A stretch of DNA of 64,000 bases from Clostridia bacterium. GTDB taxonomy: Bacteria; Bacillota; Clostridia; Lachnospirales; Lachnospiraceae. The stretch covers positions 234,293 through 298,292 of the forward strand of contig CAJTAK010000006.1 in assembly GCA_910574255.1 (NCBI GenBank). Reading direction: 5' to 3'. Below the pieces are notes generated by a model, which was not told the DNA's origin, made no database searches, and was given only the letters and a program-made list of their open reading frames with translations. Shown one piece after another: positions 42,817 through 51,221 of the stretch (positions within the stretch are counted from its first letter, which is position 1; the number at the start of each line of letters is the position of its first letter). The position numbers were made by a program, and so were the translations under genes.

Positions 42817-44181
42817 ATGAGCTTTGGGCAGATTGTCAGTGCAAATTTTATTGAATTAATAATATATTTTATATTTCTTTTGTGGATGTCCCGAATGCTT
42901 CTGGGCCGGATTCCGAGACAGAGCGGGAGTTATAGGGCAAAAAGCTTATTACTCGCCTTGCTTTTGGCATTGATAATGGCGATTCTGGGGGCAATCTCCT
43001 TTCGAATAGGTGCATGGCAGTGGATATATGGCACCGGTGCCTTAATATGGGTTTACTGTGTGATGGCAAGTGAGGTTTTGCTTCTGCGGATTTTATATCG
43101 GGTGCCTCTGCGGGAATGCGGTCTTGCCGTCTTGATGAGTGAGATGTTATATTCCTATGGAGAAATTCTTGCGGAGCTATATGCCTATGGGAAAGTTTAT
43201 AATCTGTCCATAGCCAGCGAACGCCGGAGCTATCTCTTCTGGTTCTTTGTCATAACTCCGGCCTGTCTGCTCCTTTGCGGCCTGGTGATTTATAAATCCG
43301 GAGCGTGGAAGATTTACAGGCAGTGGATGGAACAGGAGGAGAAAAACAAAGGAATTTTGGCTTTGCTTGTATTTTACCCTATCCTGCATTTTATGCTTGA
43401 TGCAGTGACTGACAATGAGAAAACCGGATGGGTGTCTCTGCTGCTTCCGGTGTCCCTGCTTTTAGTGATCCACATGATTTTTGTCTATGTGGGGCGGGAC
43501 TGGCAGCAGAAGCAATATATTGCGGCACAGCAGCTAAGCATCAGGCAGCAGACGGTGTACATAGAAAAGATGGAGCAGATTCAGTCGGAGCTTCGAGGAT
43601 TTCGCCATGATTTTAAAAATATGATGGCAGGGATGTATCTTCAGGCAAAGGAGGGAGATTTGGAGGCGGTTCAAGCCTTTATTCAGGAAATGACAGAGGA
43701 TTTTGATCGGCAGGTAGGTGACCAGGTCCGGCTTTTGAATCAGCTTGCCAATATACATATGGTAGAGGTAAAGGGGCTGCTTTTGGAGAAGCTGGGCCAG
43801 ATGCAGAAAGAAGAGATTCGCTGTGAGCTGGAGGTACTTCGGCCCTTTGAGGGCACTCGAATGCGCAGCACGGATCTCTTAAGATGTCTTGGCATTCTGA
43901 TGGACAATGCGGTGGACGAGGTCCGGGGAAAAAAGGATGCCAGGATTCACCTGATGATCAGCAGCCAGAATGGATGTACCACTTTTCGGGTAAAAAATAC
44001 CTTGTATGGGACGGTGGATTTTCAAAGCTTGGGAACAGAGGGATATACCACCAAGGGGGTGGGCCGTGGAATTGGCCTGGAAAGCTATCGTAAAATTCTG
44101 GGGAAATATGACTTTGTATTTCCCTTTACAGCCATACAGGACGGCTTCTTTGTGCAGGAATTGAAAATACAGGAGACGTGA
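42817..44181 (+). CDS. AgrC-like sensor histidine kinase (GHKL)
   Basis: A 454-residue membrane sensor. Residues 1-225 carry six to seven hydrophobic segments, and a cytoplasmic dimerisation helix follows with the phospho-acceptor His in LRGFRHDFKNMMAG near residue 268. The GHKL ATPase domain has LGILMDNAVDEVR (N box) and GTEGYTTKGVGRGIGLES (G box). This is the AgrC/ComD class of peptide-sensing kinases. The partner regulator starts 69 bp downstream. No AgrD-like peptide or AgrB gene is in the window. Confidence 0.9.
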   Translation: MSFGQIVSANFIELIIYFIFLLWMSRMLLGRIPRQSGSYRAKSLLLALLLALIMAILGAISFRIGAWQWIYGTGALIWVYCVMASEVLLLRILYRVPLRECGLAVLMSEMLYSYGEILAELYAYGKVYNLSIASERRSYLFWFFVITPACLLLCGLVIYKSGAWKIYRQWMEQEEKNKGILALLVFYPILHFMLDAVTDNEKTGWVSLLLPVSLLLVIHMIFVYVGRDWQQKQYIAAQQLSIRQQTVYIEKMEQIQSELRGFRHDFKNMMAGMYLQAKEGDLEAVQAFIQEMTEDFDRQVGDQVRLLNQLANIHMVEVKGLLLEKLGQMQKEEIRCELEVLRPFEGTRMRSTDLLRCLGILMDNAVDEVRGKKDARIHLMISSQNGCTTFRVKNTLYGTVDFQSLGTEGYTTKGVGRGIGLESYRKILGKYDFVFPFTAIQDGFFVQELKIQET

Positions 44182-44250
44182 TTAAAATATAACCAGTTTT
44201 GGGATGTCACACAGGCTGCTTTATAACTGTAATTGTATTAGGAGGATTCC

Positions 44251-44994
44251 ATGCTGCCTATTTATATATGTGAGGATGAGGAACCGATTCGAAATGCCGA
44301 GCGGATTTGGCTGGAAAAGCAGATTCTTATTGAAAATTGTGATATGGAGATTGTATTGTGCACCGGCAGCCCGGAGGAGCTTTTGGAGCGGCTTGGGGAT
44401 GAACGGCGTCAGGGAATCTATTTTTTGGATGTGGAATTAAAGGGAGCGTCCATGGATGGCTTTCGTCTGGGGCAGGAGATTCGAAAAATAGATTCCAGAG
44501 GTTTTCTGATCTATGTGACGGCCTTTCGGGATCTGGCCTTTGAGACGTTCCGCTATCATCTGGAGGCGTTGGATTACATCTGCAAGCAGGATGGGGAACA
44601 GATGCAGGCGGGGCTTTCCCGCTGTCTGAAAGTGGTTGCGGAACGTGTGAAACGGGATCAGGGAGAGCAGCAGGAGTATTTTACCGTAAAGACCCTGGAT
44701 GTGATTCGCCATATTCCATTGGATGAGATTTTATATTTTGCTACCGCCGGGCGGACGCACCGGATCGAGCTTCATGCCATGCAGGAACGCCTTGATTTTA
44801 TCGGAAGCATGCAGGAGCTGGAGGAACGGCTGGGAGAGCGCTTTATCCGTGTACACAGGGCATATCTTGTCCGAGGGGCTCAGATTGCCCAGGTAAATCT
44901 GAAAACCAGGGAGGTCGTACTGAAAAACGGCGAACGATGCCCGTTTTCCAGAAATATGAGACAGAAGCTTGAGACCTTGTTTTCGGATTCCTGA
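44251..44994 (+). CDS. AgrA-like response regulator with LytTR domain
   Basis: The receiver domain has the acidic pocket ICEDEE and the phospho-acceptor Asp in IYFLDVELKGASMDG near residue 63. The C-terminal LytTR DNA-binding domain follows (FTVKTLDVIRHIPLDEILYFATAGRTHRIEL, then FIRVHRAYLVRGAQIAQV). 247 residues is usual for AgrA/VirR types. AGGAGG precedes the ATG. It is paired with the kinase. A 21-bp-spaced direct repeat 56 bases after its stop is a candidate binding site before the CPBP gene. Confidence 0.92.
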   Translation: MLPIYICEDEEPIRNAERIWLEKQILIENCDMEIVLCTGSPEELLERLGDERRQGIYFLDVELKGASMDGFRLGQEIRKIDSRGFLIYVTAFRDLAFETFRYHLEALDYICKQDGEQMQAGLSRCLKVVAERVKRDQGEQQEYFTVKTLDVIRHIPLDEILYFATAGRTHRIELHAMQERLDFIGSMQELEERLGERFIRVHRAYLVRGAQIAQVNLKTREVVLKNGERCPFSRNMRQKLETLFSDS

Positions 44995-45050
44995 ATCCTA
45001 AGATAGAGTCGTATGGACATGTCAGCATATCCGCCTGGATGATAAAAACC

Positions 45051-45080
45051 ATTCAGGCAGTAAAACAGACTATTCAGGCA
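45051..45080 (+). promoter_or_regulatory. Candidate LytTR binding sites before the CPBP gene
   Basis: ATTCAGGCA occurs at 45051-45059 and again at 45072-45080, a start-to-start distance of 21 bp (two DNA turns), as for direct-repeat sites of LytTR regulators. A weak promoter-like TAATAT lies about 30 bp further on. A related inverted CGCCTGGAT lies at 45032. Confidence 0.5.
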
Positions 45081-45160
45081 TTTTATACCTTTCGAAAGGG
45101 AGTAAGTGATAATATTATTTTATAAAAGTGAAATTACTGAACAGAAAGAAGTGGTATGAA

Positions 45161-46189
45161 ATGACTGAAACAACGAAAACCAAGAGACAGCTTCTCATTT
45201 TTCTTCTGGTTGCCTATGGAGTAACCTATGTGATGGGGATTCTAACCTGGTATGGAAGCACCATACCGGTGGAGATGAGCATATTTCCAAGTGCCCAGAT
45301 GTTTTATCCGGCGGCAGGAGTGATACTTGCTTATCTGATAACGGAGTGGAAAGAAGGTCTTTTGCCGAAAGGCTTTTATATAGGCTTTTTACTGGTGACA
45401 TTGTCAATGGCAGTTTTTTCCCTCTTGTCCGTAGCACTTCCGGGAAAGACGATTTCCCTGAACGGACAGTCAATCTCCATGTGGGCAATCCTTTCTCAGT
45501 ATGTAATGATAGGGGGCAGCATTCTCTTATGGATTCTGCTGTTAATAGCCGGGAAAAAGAAAAGAGCCGCCTATGGGCTGGGATGGAAGCAATGGAAAGC
45601 TTCGGTATTTTGTGTTTTACTATTTCTTGTACTTTATTTTGGCCGTGCAGCCATTGCCTATGCCATGGGAGGGGAGGCAGGGACGATGCTGGAGATCCTG
45701 CAAAATCCCTCAGCCTGGGCTTATCTTCTCTTTACGCCGGTGAACTTTTTCCTTGCTTTTGCGGCATTTTTCGGAGAGGAATATGGCTGGCGTTATTATC
45801 TGCAGCCCTTGCTTCAGAAGCGGTTCGGTATGCGAAAGGGCGTGCTGATTCTGGGTGTGGCCTGGGGTGTGTGGCATGTGTTCCTAGACTTTTTCTACTA
45901 CACCACACCGGATAAGGGGCTGATTATGCTGATGACCCAGATTGTTACCTGCGTAACCCTTGGAATCTTTTTTGCCTGGGCTTATCTGAAAACAAACAAT
46001 ATCTGGGTTCCTGTGATTCTGCATTTTCTGAATAACAACCTGTCTCTGGTAATTGCCAACAATTATTCCGTGGAGGTGATGGAGAATCAGCAGGTAACCT
46101 GGGAAATGTTGCCTGCGACAATACTGCTTGATGGGATATTATTTGGCCTGTTCTTGTTGTCTAAGGAATTTCGGGAGAAAAATGTGTAG
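45161..46189 (+). CDS. CPBP-family intramembrane metalloprotease (Abi)
   Basis: A membrane protein with eight or so hydrophobic segments. The CPBP/Abi motifs are all present: FFGEEYGWRYYLQPLL (motif 1, EExxxR), VAWGVWHVF (motif 2, His) and ILHFLNNN (motif 3, HxxxN). The start is uncertain: ATG 45161 (MTETTKTKRQLL) is preferred, while the frame opens at GTG 45128. Some CPBP proteins process prenylated proteins or peptides or give bacteriocin immunity. The location right after an AgrC/AgrA-like pair, with candidate LytTR sites before it, suggests peptide processing or self-protection in that circuit. This is inference. Confidence 0.87.
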   Translation: MTETTKTKRQLLIFLLVAYGVTYVMGILTWYGSTIPVEMSIFPSAQMFYPAAGVILAYLITEWKEGLLPKGFYIGFLLVTLSMAVFSLLSVALPGKTISLNGQSISMWAILSQYVMIGGSILLWILLLIAGKKKRAAYGLGWKQWKASVFCVLLFLVLYFGRAAIAYAMGGEAGTMLEILQNPSAWAYLLFTPVNFFLAFAAFFGEEYGWRYYLQPLLQKRFGMRKGVLILGVAWGVWHVFLDFFYYTTPDKGLIMLMTQIVTCVTLGIFFAWAYLKTNNIWVPVILHFLNNNLSLVIANNYSVEVMENQQVTWEMLPATILLDGILFGLFLLSKEFREKNV

Positions 46190-46261
46190 TGTAAGCTCTT
46201 TTGGAGCCGGGGGATTTTGCTCATTAAGGTATAGATCTTTTATGTATCCTGTGATATAATA

Positions 46262-46306
46262 CCCTCAGCTGGCAGATACAAAATTTTGCCAGCTGAGGGC
46301 TATTTG
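46262..46306 (+). terminator. Terminator after the CPBP gene
   Basis: CCCTCAGCTGGCA (46262-46274) pairs perfectly with 46287-46299 around a 12-base loop and is followed by a short T-rich stretch. Confidence 0.7.
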
Positions 46307-46329
46307 TTAACAAAAATAAAGAATAATAT

Positions 46330-46445
46330 GCAAAATAGGTTTTCATGCGTCAAGTGTTCAGCGGATGGGGAGTTGCCGTCGAAACGAAAAGTTGGTTCAT
46401 GTACCAGTCTTACGATATGATTACCGCACCCGTTGCAGCAATATA
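46330..46445 (+). promoter_or_regulatory. Probable tetrahydrofolate riboswitch before folE
   Basis: The leader contains GCGTCAAGTG, GGATGGGGAGTTGCC and CGAAACGAAAAG in this order. These resemble the conserved blocks of the THF-I aptamer (GCGTTAAGTG, ATGGGATGTCG and ACGAAGCGAGAG in the known structure). The 3' part, TTACCGCACCCGTTGCAG, could form the closing strand. folE and folate transport genes are known targets of this class. I recalled the consensus from memory and did not run a covariance model. Confidence 0.55.
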
Positions 46446-46514
46446 AGATCGCATCTCATATTGTGAAGGGATATTTCGTCATATGTTCTGCCACATTATG
46501 GAGGTGCTTTTTGT

Positions 46515-46634
46515 ATGGAAAAGCAGTCTCCAAAAGTAACATTTTATGGTATACCTTACTGCCCGGAAAGAGGGGGCGGTGAAAGGAGGACTGTTTTTTA
46601 TGATGGATTACGAGAAGATAAAAGCCGGCGTTAG
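46515..46634 (+). CDS. Possible short leader ORF overlapping folE
   Basis: ATG 46515 follows TGGAGG with proper spacing and opens a 39-codon frame ([20 protein letters not shown]...) that ends at 46634, inside folE and out of frame with it. I do not recognise the product. It could couple translation to folE or be chance. Confidence 0.25.
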   Translation: MEKQSPKVTFYGIPYCPERGGGERRTVFYDGLREDKSRR

Positions 46635-47160
46635 GCTGATGCTTGAGGGAATCGGCGAGGATGTGAACCGTGAGGGGCTCTTGGAGACTCCCGATCGAAT
46701 CGCACGGATGTGCGCAGAGATCTACGGAGGCCTGTATGAGGATCCGGCGGTGCATTTGAAAAAGCAGTTTACGGCCGAAGGAAATGATATGGTAGTGGAG
46801 AAAGACATTACCTTTTATTCAACCTGTGAACACCATCTGCTGCCCTTTTACGGAAAGGCTCATATCGGCTATCTGCCAAATGGCAAGGTAGTGGGCCTGA
46901 GCAAGCTGGCCCGGACCGTGGATGTGTTTGCCAGAAGACCGCAGATACAGGAAAAAATGACGGCTCAGATTGCAAAAGCTCTGGAGGAAAGCCTAAGTCC
47001 CAAGGGTGTAATTGTGATGCTGGAGGCAGAGCACACTTGCATGACAATGCGGGGAATCAAAAAGCCGGGAAGCAAGACCGTGACACTGGTAACCACAGGT
47101 GTATTTCAGGATAATGCCAAGCTTCAGGAACGTTTTCTGGCACTGGTGCGTCAGTCATGA
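46600..47160 (+). CDS. folE: GTP cyclohydrolase I
   Basis: It turns GTP into 7,8-dihydroneopterin triphosphate, the first step to folate. ATG 46600 ([20 protein letters not shown]) has AAAGGAGGA ten bases before it. Frames further upstream are not conserved. The zinc ligands are in [20 protein letters not shown] and [16 protein letters not shown]. 186 residues fits the family. It is the first gene of a folate operon and probably under riboswitch control. It overlaps the next gene by four bases. Confidence 0.95.
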   Translation: MMDYEKIKAGVRLMLEGIGEDVNREGLLETPDRIARMCAEIYGGLYEDPAVHLKKQFTAEGNDMVVEKDITFYSTCEHHLLPFYGKAHIGYLPNGKVVGLSKLARTVDVFARRPQIQEKMTAQIAKALEESLSPKGVIVMLEAEHTCMTMRGIKKPGSKTVTLVTTGVFQDNAKLQERFLALVRQS

Positions 47161-47633
47161 AGCGGATAGATGCCATCTGGCGCCATGAAACCTATCAAAG
47201 CTGTCTGAAGAAGCTGAATGCATGGGAAGAAAAACGGGAATTTTGCCGCCATACGCCGGAACATTTTCTGGATGTGGCCCGTATTACCTGGATTCTGGCG
47301 CTGGAAGCCGGCATCCCTGCAAAAAAAGAAATCATCTATGCGGCAGGGCTTCTCCATGATATCGGCCGTTTCCGCCAATATGAGGAGGGAATTCCCCACG
47401 AGCAGGCAAGTGTCCGGATTGCGGAGGGAATTTTGAGGGACTGCGGTTTTGAAGAATCGGAGCGGGAGCAGGTATTGGAGCTTATACAAAGCCACCGGAC
47501 AAAGCAGCAGGAAAAGAGCTTGTCAGGGCTGTTTTATAAAGGAGACAAGCTGTCACGGAACTGTTTTTCCTGCCCGGTAAGGGATAAATGCGACTGGCCG
47601 GAGGAAAAGAAAAATCTTTCGATTGGTATTTAA
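47157..47633 (+). CDS. HD-domain hydrolase in folate operon
   Basis: A 158-residue cytoplasmic protein with the HD metal site: [12 protein letters not shown] (first His), LLHDIGRF (the HD pair) and a later EGILRD...LIQSHR. The C-terminus has a Cys cluster ([10 protein letters not shown]) that could bind metal. It sits between folE and folP, coupled to folE by ATGA. The operon has no Nudix-type enzyme to remove pyrophosphate from dihydroneopterin triphosphate, so this protein may supply that step or remove a phosphate. That role is inference from position only. Confidence 0.8.
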   Translation: MKRIDAIWRHETYQSCLKKLNAWEEKREFCRHTPEHFLDVARITWILALEAGIPAKKEIIYAAGLLHDIGRFRQYEEGIPHEQASVRIAEGILRDCGFEESEREQVLELIQSHRTKQQEKSLSGLFYKGDKLSRNCFSCPVRDKCDWPEEKKNLSIGI

Positions 47634-47643
47634 AGGAGACAGG

Positions 47644-47838
47644 ATGAAAAAATATGAGTATGTGAATGTCCATATCGGTAAGTTCTGCGGTGCGAAATCC
47701 GAAGAGCATAGAAGTATTATCAATCACTATGCAGCGAAAGGTTATCGCTATGTAGGGTACATACCTACCAATATGACAGATTACGGAAAGATTAAGGATA
47801 TGGACCTGGTTTTCGAAATGGATTTGGAGCATATATAA
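47644..47838 (+). CDS. DUF4177 small protein
   Basis: A 64-residue protein starting MKKYEYVNVHIGKFCGAKSE (ATG 47644 after AAAGGAG). The YEYxxxxxxxx...INHYAAKGYRYVGYIP pattern is the DUF4177 fold, often of unknown function. It is placed between the HD hydrolase and folP with gaps of 10 and 33 bp, so it is part of the operon. Confidence 0.8.
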   Translation: MKKYEYVNVHIGKFCGAKSEEHRSIINHYAAKGYRYVGYIPTNMTDYGKIKDMDLVFEMDLEHI

Positions 47839-47871
47839 GCGCTTGCCAAAAGGACGGAAAGGAACAAATAC

Positions 47872-48693
47872 ATGAAAATTGGAAATAGAATATTTGATAC
47901 GGCAGATCAAACCTATATTATGGGAATCCTGAATGTAACTCCGGATTCCTTTTCAGACGGCGGGCAGTGGAATGAGCTTGATAAGGCGCTAAGCCATGCG
48001 GAGCAGATGGTGAAAGACGGAGCCGATATCATAGATATCGGCGGTGAATCCACCCGTCCCGGACATGAGCAGATTACGGAGGAGGAAGAAATCAGCCGTG
48101 TAGTCCCCATTATTGAAGCGGTAAAGACTCGAATTGATGTACCCGTTTCCATAGATACCTACAAATATCGTGTGGCAGAGGCGGCAATCAAGGCAGGGGC
48201 CGATCTGGTCAACGACATATGGGGACTGAAATATGATTCCAAGATGGCGGGATTAATCGCCCAATCGGGAGTGGCCTGCTGTCTGATGCACAATAAGGAA
48301 AAAGCCGAGTACAATCATTTTTATCGTGAGATGCTGCGGGAGACAAAGGAATGTGTGGCAATTGCCAGAGCAGCAGGCATCCCGGATGATAAGATCATTC
48401 TGGATCCGGGAGTAGGTTTTGGCAAAACCTACGAAATGAATCTGGAAACCATTCATTATATGGAGCGTTTTCATTCCCTTGGCTATCCCATGCTTCTGGG
48501 AACCTCAAGAAAATCCGTTATCGGTTTAACTCTGGATTTACCGGCAGCTCAGCGGGAGGAAGGAACCCTGGTAACCACAGTTATGGCCGTAATGAAAAAG
48601 TATTCCTTTGTACGGGTACACGATGTAAAAGCCAACAAGCGGGCCATTCAAATGACAAAGGCGATTTTGGCGGCAGGATCGGAGGAATTTTAG
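47872..48693 (+). CDS. folP: Dihydropteroate synthase
   Basis: It joins the pterin and p-aminobenzoate. This is the sulfonamide target. Motifs: YIMGILNVTPDSFSDGG near residue 14, DIIDIGGESTRPGHEQ near residue 55, SIDTYK, DLVNDIWG, LDPGVGFGKT and LLGTSRKSVIG, with RVHDVKANKRAI at the end. The length is 273 residues. GGAAAGGAAC precedes the ATG. Confidence 0.96.
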   Translation: MKIGNRIFDTADQTYIMGILNVTPDSFSDGGQWNELDKALSHAEQMVKDGADIIDIGGESTRPGHEQITEEEEISRVVPIIEAVKTRIDVPVSIDTYKYRVAEAAIKAGADLVNDIWGLKYDSKMAGLIAQSGVACCLMHNKEKAEYNHFYREMLRETKECVAIARAAGIPDDKIILDPGVGFGKTYEMNLETIHYMERFHSLGYPMLLGTSRKSVIGLTLDLPAAQREEGTLVTTVMAVMKKYSFVRVHDVKANKRAIQMTKAILAAGSEEF

Positions 48694-48766
48694 AATACTG
48701 ATCTGCGTAAATATTATATTTTATATAACTTTGTACATGAGCAAAGTGAAAGGAATGAATCATAAT

Positions 48767-49585
48767 ATGGATCAGATACACATTAAAAATCTGGAGATAT
48801 TTGCAAAGCACGGTGTATTCCCGGAGGAAAATGTTCTGGGGCAGAAGTTTGTAGTTTCAGCAACTCTTTATACCTCCACCCGGGAAGCGGGACAAAAGGA
48901 TGATCTGACGAAATCTATTCATTACGGAGAAGTCAGCCACTTTATCTGCAGATTTCTGAAAGAACATACCTATAAGCTTTTGGAGACAGCGGCGGAAAAA
49001 CTGGCGGAAGAGCTGCTGCTTCAGACAGAGCATCTGGAGCGTATCCGCCTGGAGATAAAAAAGCCCTGGGCGCCCGTAGGATTGCCCTTAGAGACGGTTT
49101 CCGTTGAGATTGAACGGAGCTGGCACACGGTTTATATTGCCCTGGGCTCCAATATGGGAGACAAAAAAGCCCATTTGGATATGGGAGTGGCGGGCCTGCA
49201 AAAGACAAAGGGCTGTCAGGTTCTGGCGGTATCCGGTTATCTGACCACAGAACCCTACGGCGTAGTGGATCAGGATGAATTTCTGAATGGCGCCATGAAG
49301 CTGCGTACGCTTCTGACACCTCATGAGCTTTTGGAACGGCTTCACGAGATTGAAAAGGAAGCAAAACGGGAGAGAGTGATTCATTGGGGGCCACGGACCT
49401 TAGATCTGGATATTCTGCTCTATGATGATCTGATTCTGGACGAGGAAGAGCTTCATATTCCCCATATTGAGATGTACAAACGTGATTTTGTGCTGGAGCC
49501 CCTTTGCCAGATTGCCCCTTATGTACGGCATCCTGTTTATCACAGGACTGCGCAGGAATTGCTGGAGGCTTTGAAAGATAAATAA
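48767..49585 (+). CDS. folBK: Fused dihydroneopterin aldolase and HPPK
   Basis: A bifunctional enzyme of about 272 residues. Residues 1-118 are FolB (MDQIHIKNLEIFAKHGVFPE, and KKPWAPVGLPLETVSVEIER). Residues 120-272 are FolK (TVYIALGSNMGDKKAHLDMG, GVVDQDEFLNGAMKLRT, and WGPRTLDLDILLYDD with the metal and ATP sites). It makes hydroxymethyldihydropterin and adds pyrophosphate to it for folP. ATG 48767 is chosen because FolB proteins begin there and GAAAGGA lies 12 bases upstream. Confidence 0.94.
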   Translation: MDQIHIKNLEIFAKHGVFPEENVLGQKFVVSATLYTSTREAGQKDDLTKSIHYGEVSHFICRFLKEHTYKLLETAAEKLAEELLLQTEHLERIRLEIKKPWAPVGLPLETVSVEIERSWHTVYIALGSNMGDKKAHLDMGVAGLQKTKGCQVLAVSGYLTTEPYGVVDQDEFLNGAMKLRTLLTPHELLERLHEIEKEAKRERVIHWGPRTLDLDILLYDDLILDEEELHIPHIEMYKRDFVLEPLCQIAPYVRHPVYHRTAQELLEALKDK

Positions 49586-49629
49586 TCTATATAAAACCAA
49601 TTATAAAATGGAAGAAAGAGGAAAAAGTC

Positions 49630-50172
49630 ATGAAAGTATTGCTGCAGCTTTACACGGCATGGTTTAAAATGGGCCTTTTTACCTTTGGCGGCGGCTATGC
49701 CATGCTGCCTATGATACAAAAAGAGGTTATCGAAAAGTATCATTGGGCCACTGAGGATGAAATCATGGACTATTATGCCATTGGGCAATGCACACCGGGA
49801 ATCATAGCAGTCAATACGGCTACCTTTGTAGGATATTATCAAAAGGGAATCCTTGGAGGAATCGTAGCTACACTTGGTGTAGTGAGCCCGTCCGTAATCA
49901 TCATAGGCCTCATCGCTTCCCTGATATCCAATTTTGCAGAGCTTGAGGTGGTGCAGCATGCGTTGATGGGTATCAACGTAGCCGTCTGTATGCTGATGAT
50001 TCAGGCCATCGCCAACCTGTGGAAAAAAAGCATCAAAAATATAGCGGCATTCTGTATATTTGCATTAGCGCTCATCCTGTCCCTTTTGACCGGCATATCG
50101 ACCGTATGGCTGGTAATTCTGGCAGGAATACTCGGTGTAATCTTAAGCAAAGCGGGGTGGCTTAAAGGATGA
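49630..50172 (+). CDS. Chromate transporter family, half-size subunit (first)
   Basis: A 180-residue membrane protein of the CHR family, half-size form. FTFGGGYAMLPMIQKEVIEKY and the GQCTPGIIAVNTATFVGYY motif are the diagnostic conserved blocks. Half-size CHR proteins are encoded as neighbouring pairs with opposite topology that work together. The partner starts four bases before this gene ends (ATGA). Substrate may be chromate or another oxyanion. Confidence 0.9.
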   Translation: MKVLLQLYTAWFKMGLFTFGGGYAMLPMIQKEVIEKYHWATEDEIMDYYAIGQCTPGIIAVNTATFVGYYQKGILGGIVATLGVVSPSVIIIGLIASLISNFAELEVVQHALMGINVAVCMLMIQAIANLWKKSIKNIAAFCIFALALILSLLTGISTVWLVILAGILGVILSKAGWLKG

Positions 50173-50735
50173 ATAAAATATGGCTGTTAATCCTGGAATT
50201 TATGAAAACAGGCTTATTTGCCGTGGGAGGCGGTCTTGCAACCATTCCTTTTCTTAATGAAATGGGAGTAAAATACGGCTGGTTCACCATGGATACCCTG
50301 TCAACCATGATAGCCGTATCCGAATCCACTCCGGGTCCCATTGGAATCAATATGGCAACCTATGTAGGCTATACCGTAGCGGGAGCAGGGGGAGCAGTGT
50401 TTGCCACATTGGGTCTGGTAGCTCCCAGTATTGTTGTCATCTGCATCATAGCAAACTACTTCCAGAAATTCAAAAATGCAAAAATTGTACAAATGATTTT
50501 CGCGGGCCTTAAACCGGCAGTAGTGGCTTTTATTGCTGCCGCCTGCCTGAACCTGTTCATATCTACATTACTCCGGGCAGAGGCAGGGATAAGTGGAGGA
50601 GCTGCGGAATTTTTTAACTGGAAATGCATTTTGCTTCTGGTGGTCTTGCTTACTTTTAAAAAGAAATTCCCCAGGGTACACCCCATAGCGTTTATCGTTG
50701 CGGCGGCAGCAGCAGGAATTGTCTTTTCCTTTTAA
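50169..50735 (+). CDS. Chromate transporter family, half-size subunit (second)
   Basis: The partner of the preceding protein, 188 residues: FMKTGLFAVGGGLATIPFLNEMG and SESTPGPIGINMATYVGYT are the equivalent blocks. The C-terminal part has four further hydrophobic segments. Both halves together equal one full-length ChrA. They are translationally coupled. A gap of 57 bp with a TATACT box separates it from tsaE, so a new promoter probably lies there. Confidence 0.9.
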   Translation: MNKIWLLILEFMKTGLFAVGGGLATIPFLNEMGVKYGWFTMDTLSTMIAVSESTPGPIGINMATYVGYTVAGAGGAVFATLGLVAPSIVVICIIANYFQKFKNAKIVQMIFAGLKPAVVAFIAAACLNLFISTLLRAEAGISGGAAEFFNWKCILLLVVLLTFKKKFPRVHPIAFIVAAAAAGIVFSF

Positions 50736-50792
50736 ATCAAATATGCTATACTAATACCGCATCTTTCATACTAAAAATCACGGAGCACATAC

Positions 50793-51221
50793 ATGATCAT
50801 AGAAACATTTTCAGAACAGGAAACCCGAACATTAGGTGAACGGTTAGCAGCCAAAGCGAAGCCGGGAAGCATCTATACCCTGACCGGTGACCTGGGGGTA
50901 GGCAAAACTGTATTTACGCAAGGCTTTGCGAAAGGTCTTGGTATCGATGAGCCGGTAAACAGTCCGACTTTCACTATTATTCAGGAATATGAGGATGGCC
51001 GCCTGCCTTTTTACCATTTTGACGTATACCGCATCGGCAATATAGACGAGATGGAAGAGATCGGGTACGAGGATTACTTTTACGGAAAAGGAGTCTGTCT
51101 CATCGAGTGGGCCAACCTGATTGAAGAAATCCTGCCGGGGGAACGGTTTGCCATAACCATAGAAAAAGATTTGAATCGGGGCTTTGATTATCGGAAGATT
51201 ACAGTGGAGGGGACGGAATGA
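50793..51221 (+). CDS. tsaE: tRNA t6A synthesis ATPase TsaE
   Basis: A small P-loop ATPase (142 residues) needed for threonylcarbamoyl transfer to tRNA adenosine 37. Walker A is GDLGVGKTVFTQGFAKGLG near residue 33. NSPTFTIIQEYEDGRLPFYHFDVYRI and CLIEWANLIEEILPGE are the conserved later blocks. Its end overlaps the tsaB start by four bases. It works with TsaB and TsaD, whose genes follow. Confidence 0.95.
   Translation: MIIETFSEQETRTLGERLAAKAKPGSIYTLTGDLGVGKTVFTQGFAKGLGIDEPVNSPTFTIIQEYEDGRLPFYHFDVYRIGNIDEMEEIGYEDYFYGKGVCLIEWANLIEEILPGERFAITIEKDLNRGFDYRKITVEGTE

Noticed and set aside
46330..46445. T-box or c-di-GMP riboswitch as the identity of the folE leader
   Set aside because: There is no GGTGGNACC core and no c-di-GMP aptamer block. 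The THF blocks fit better.
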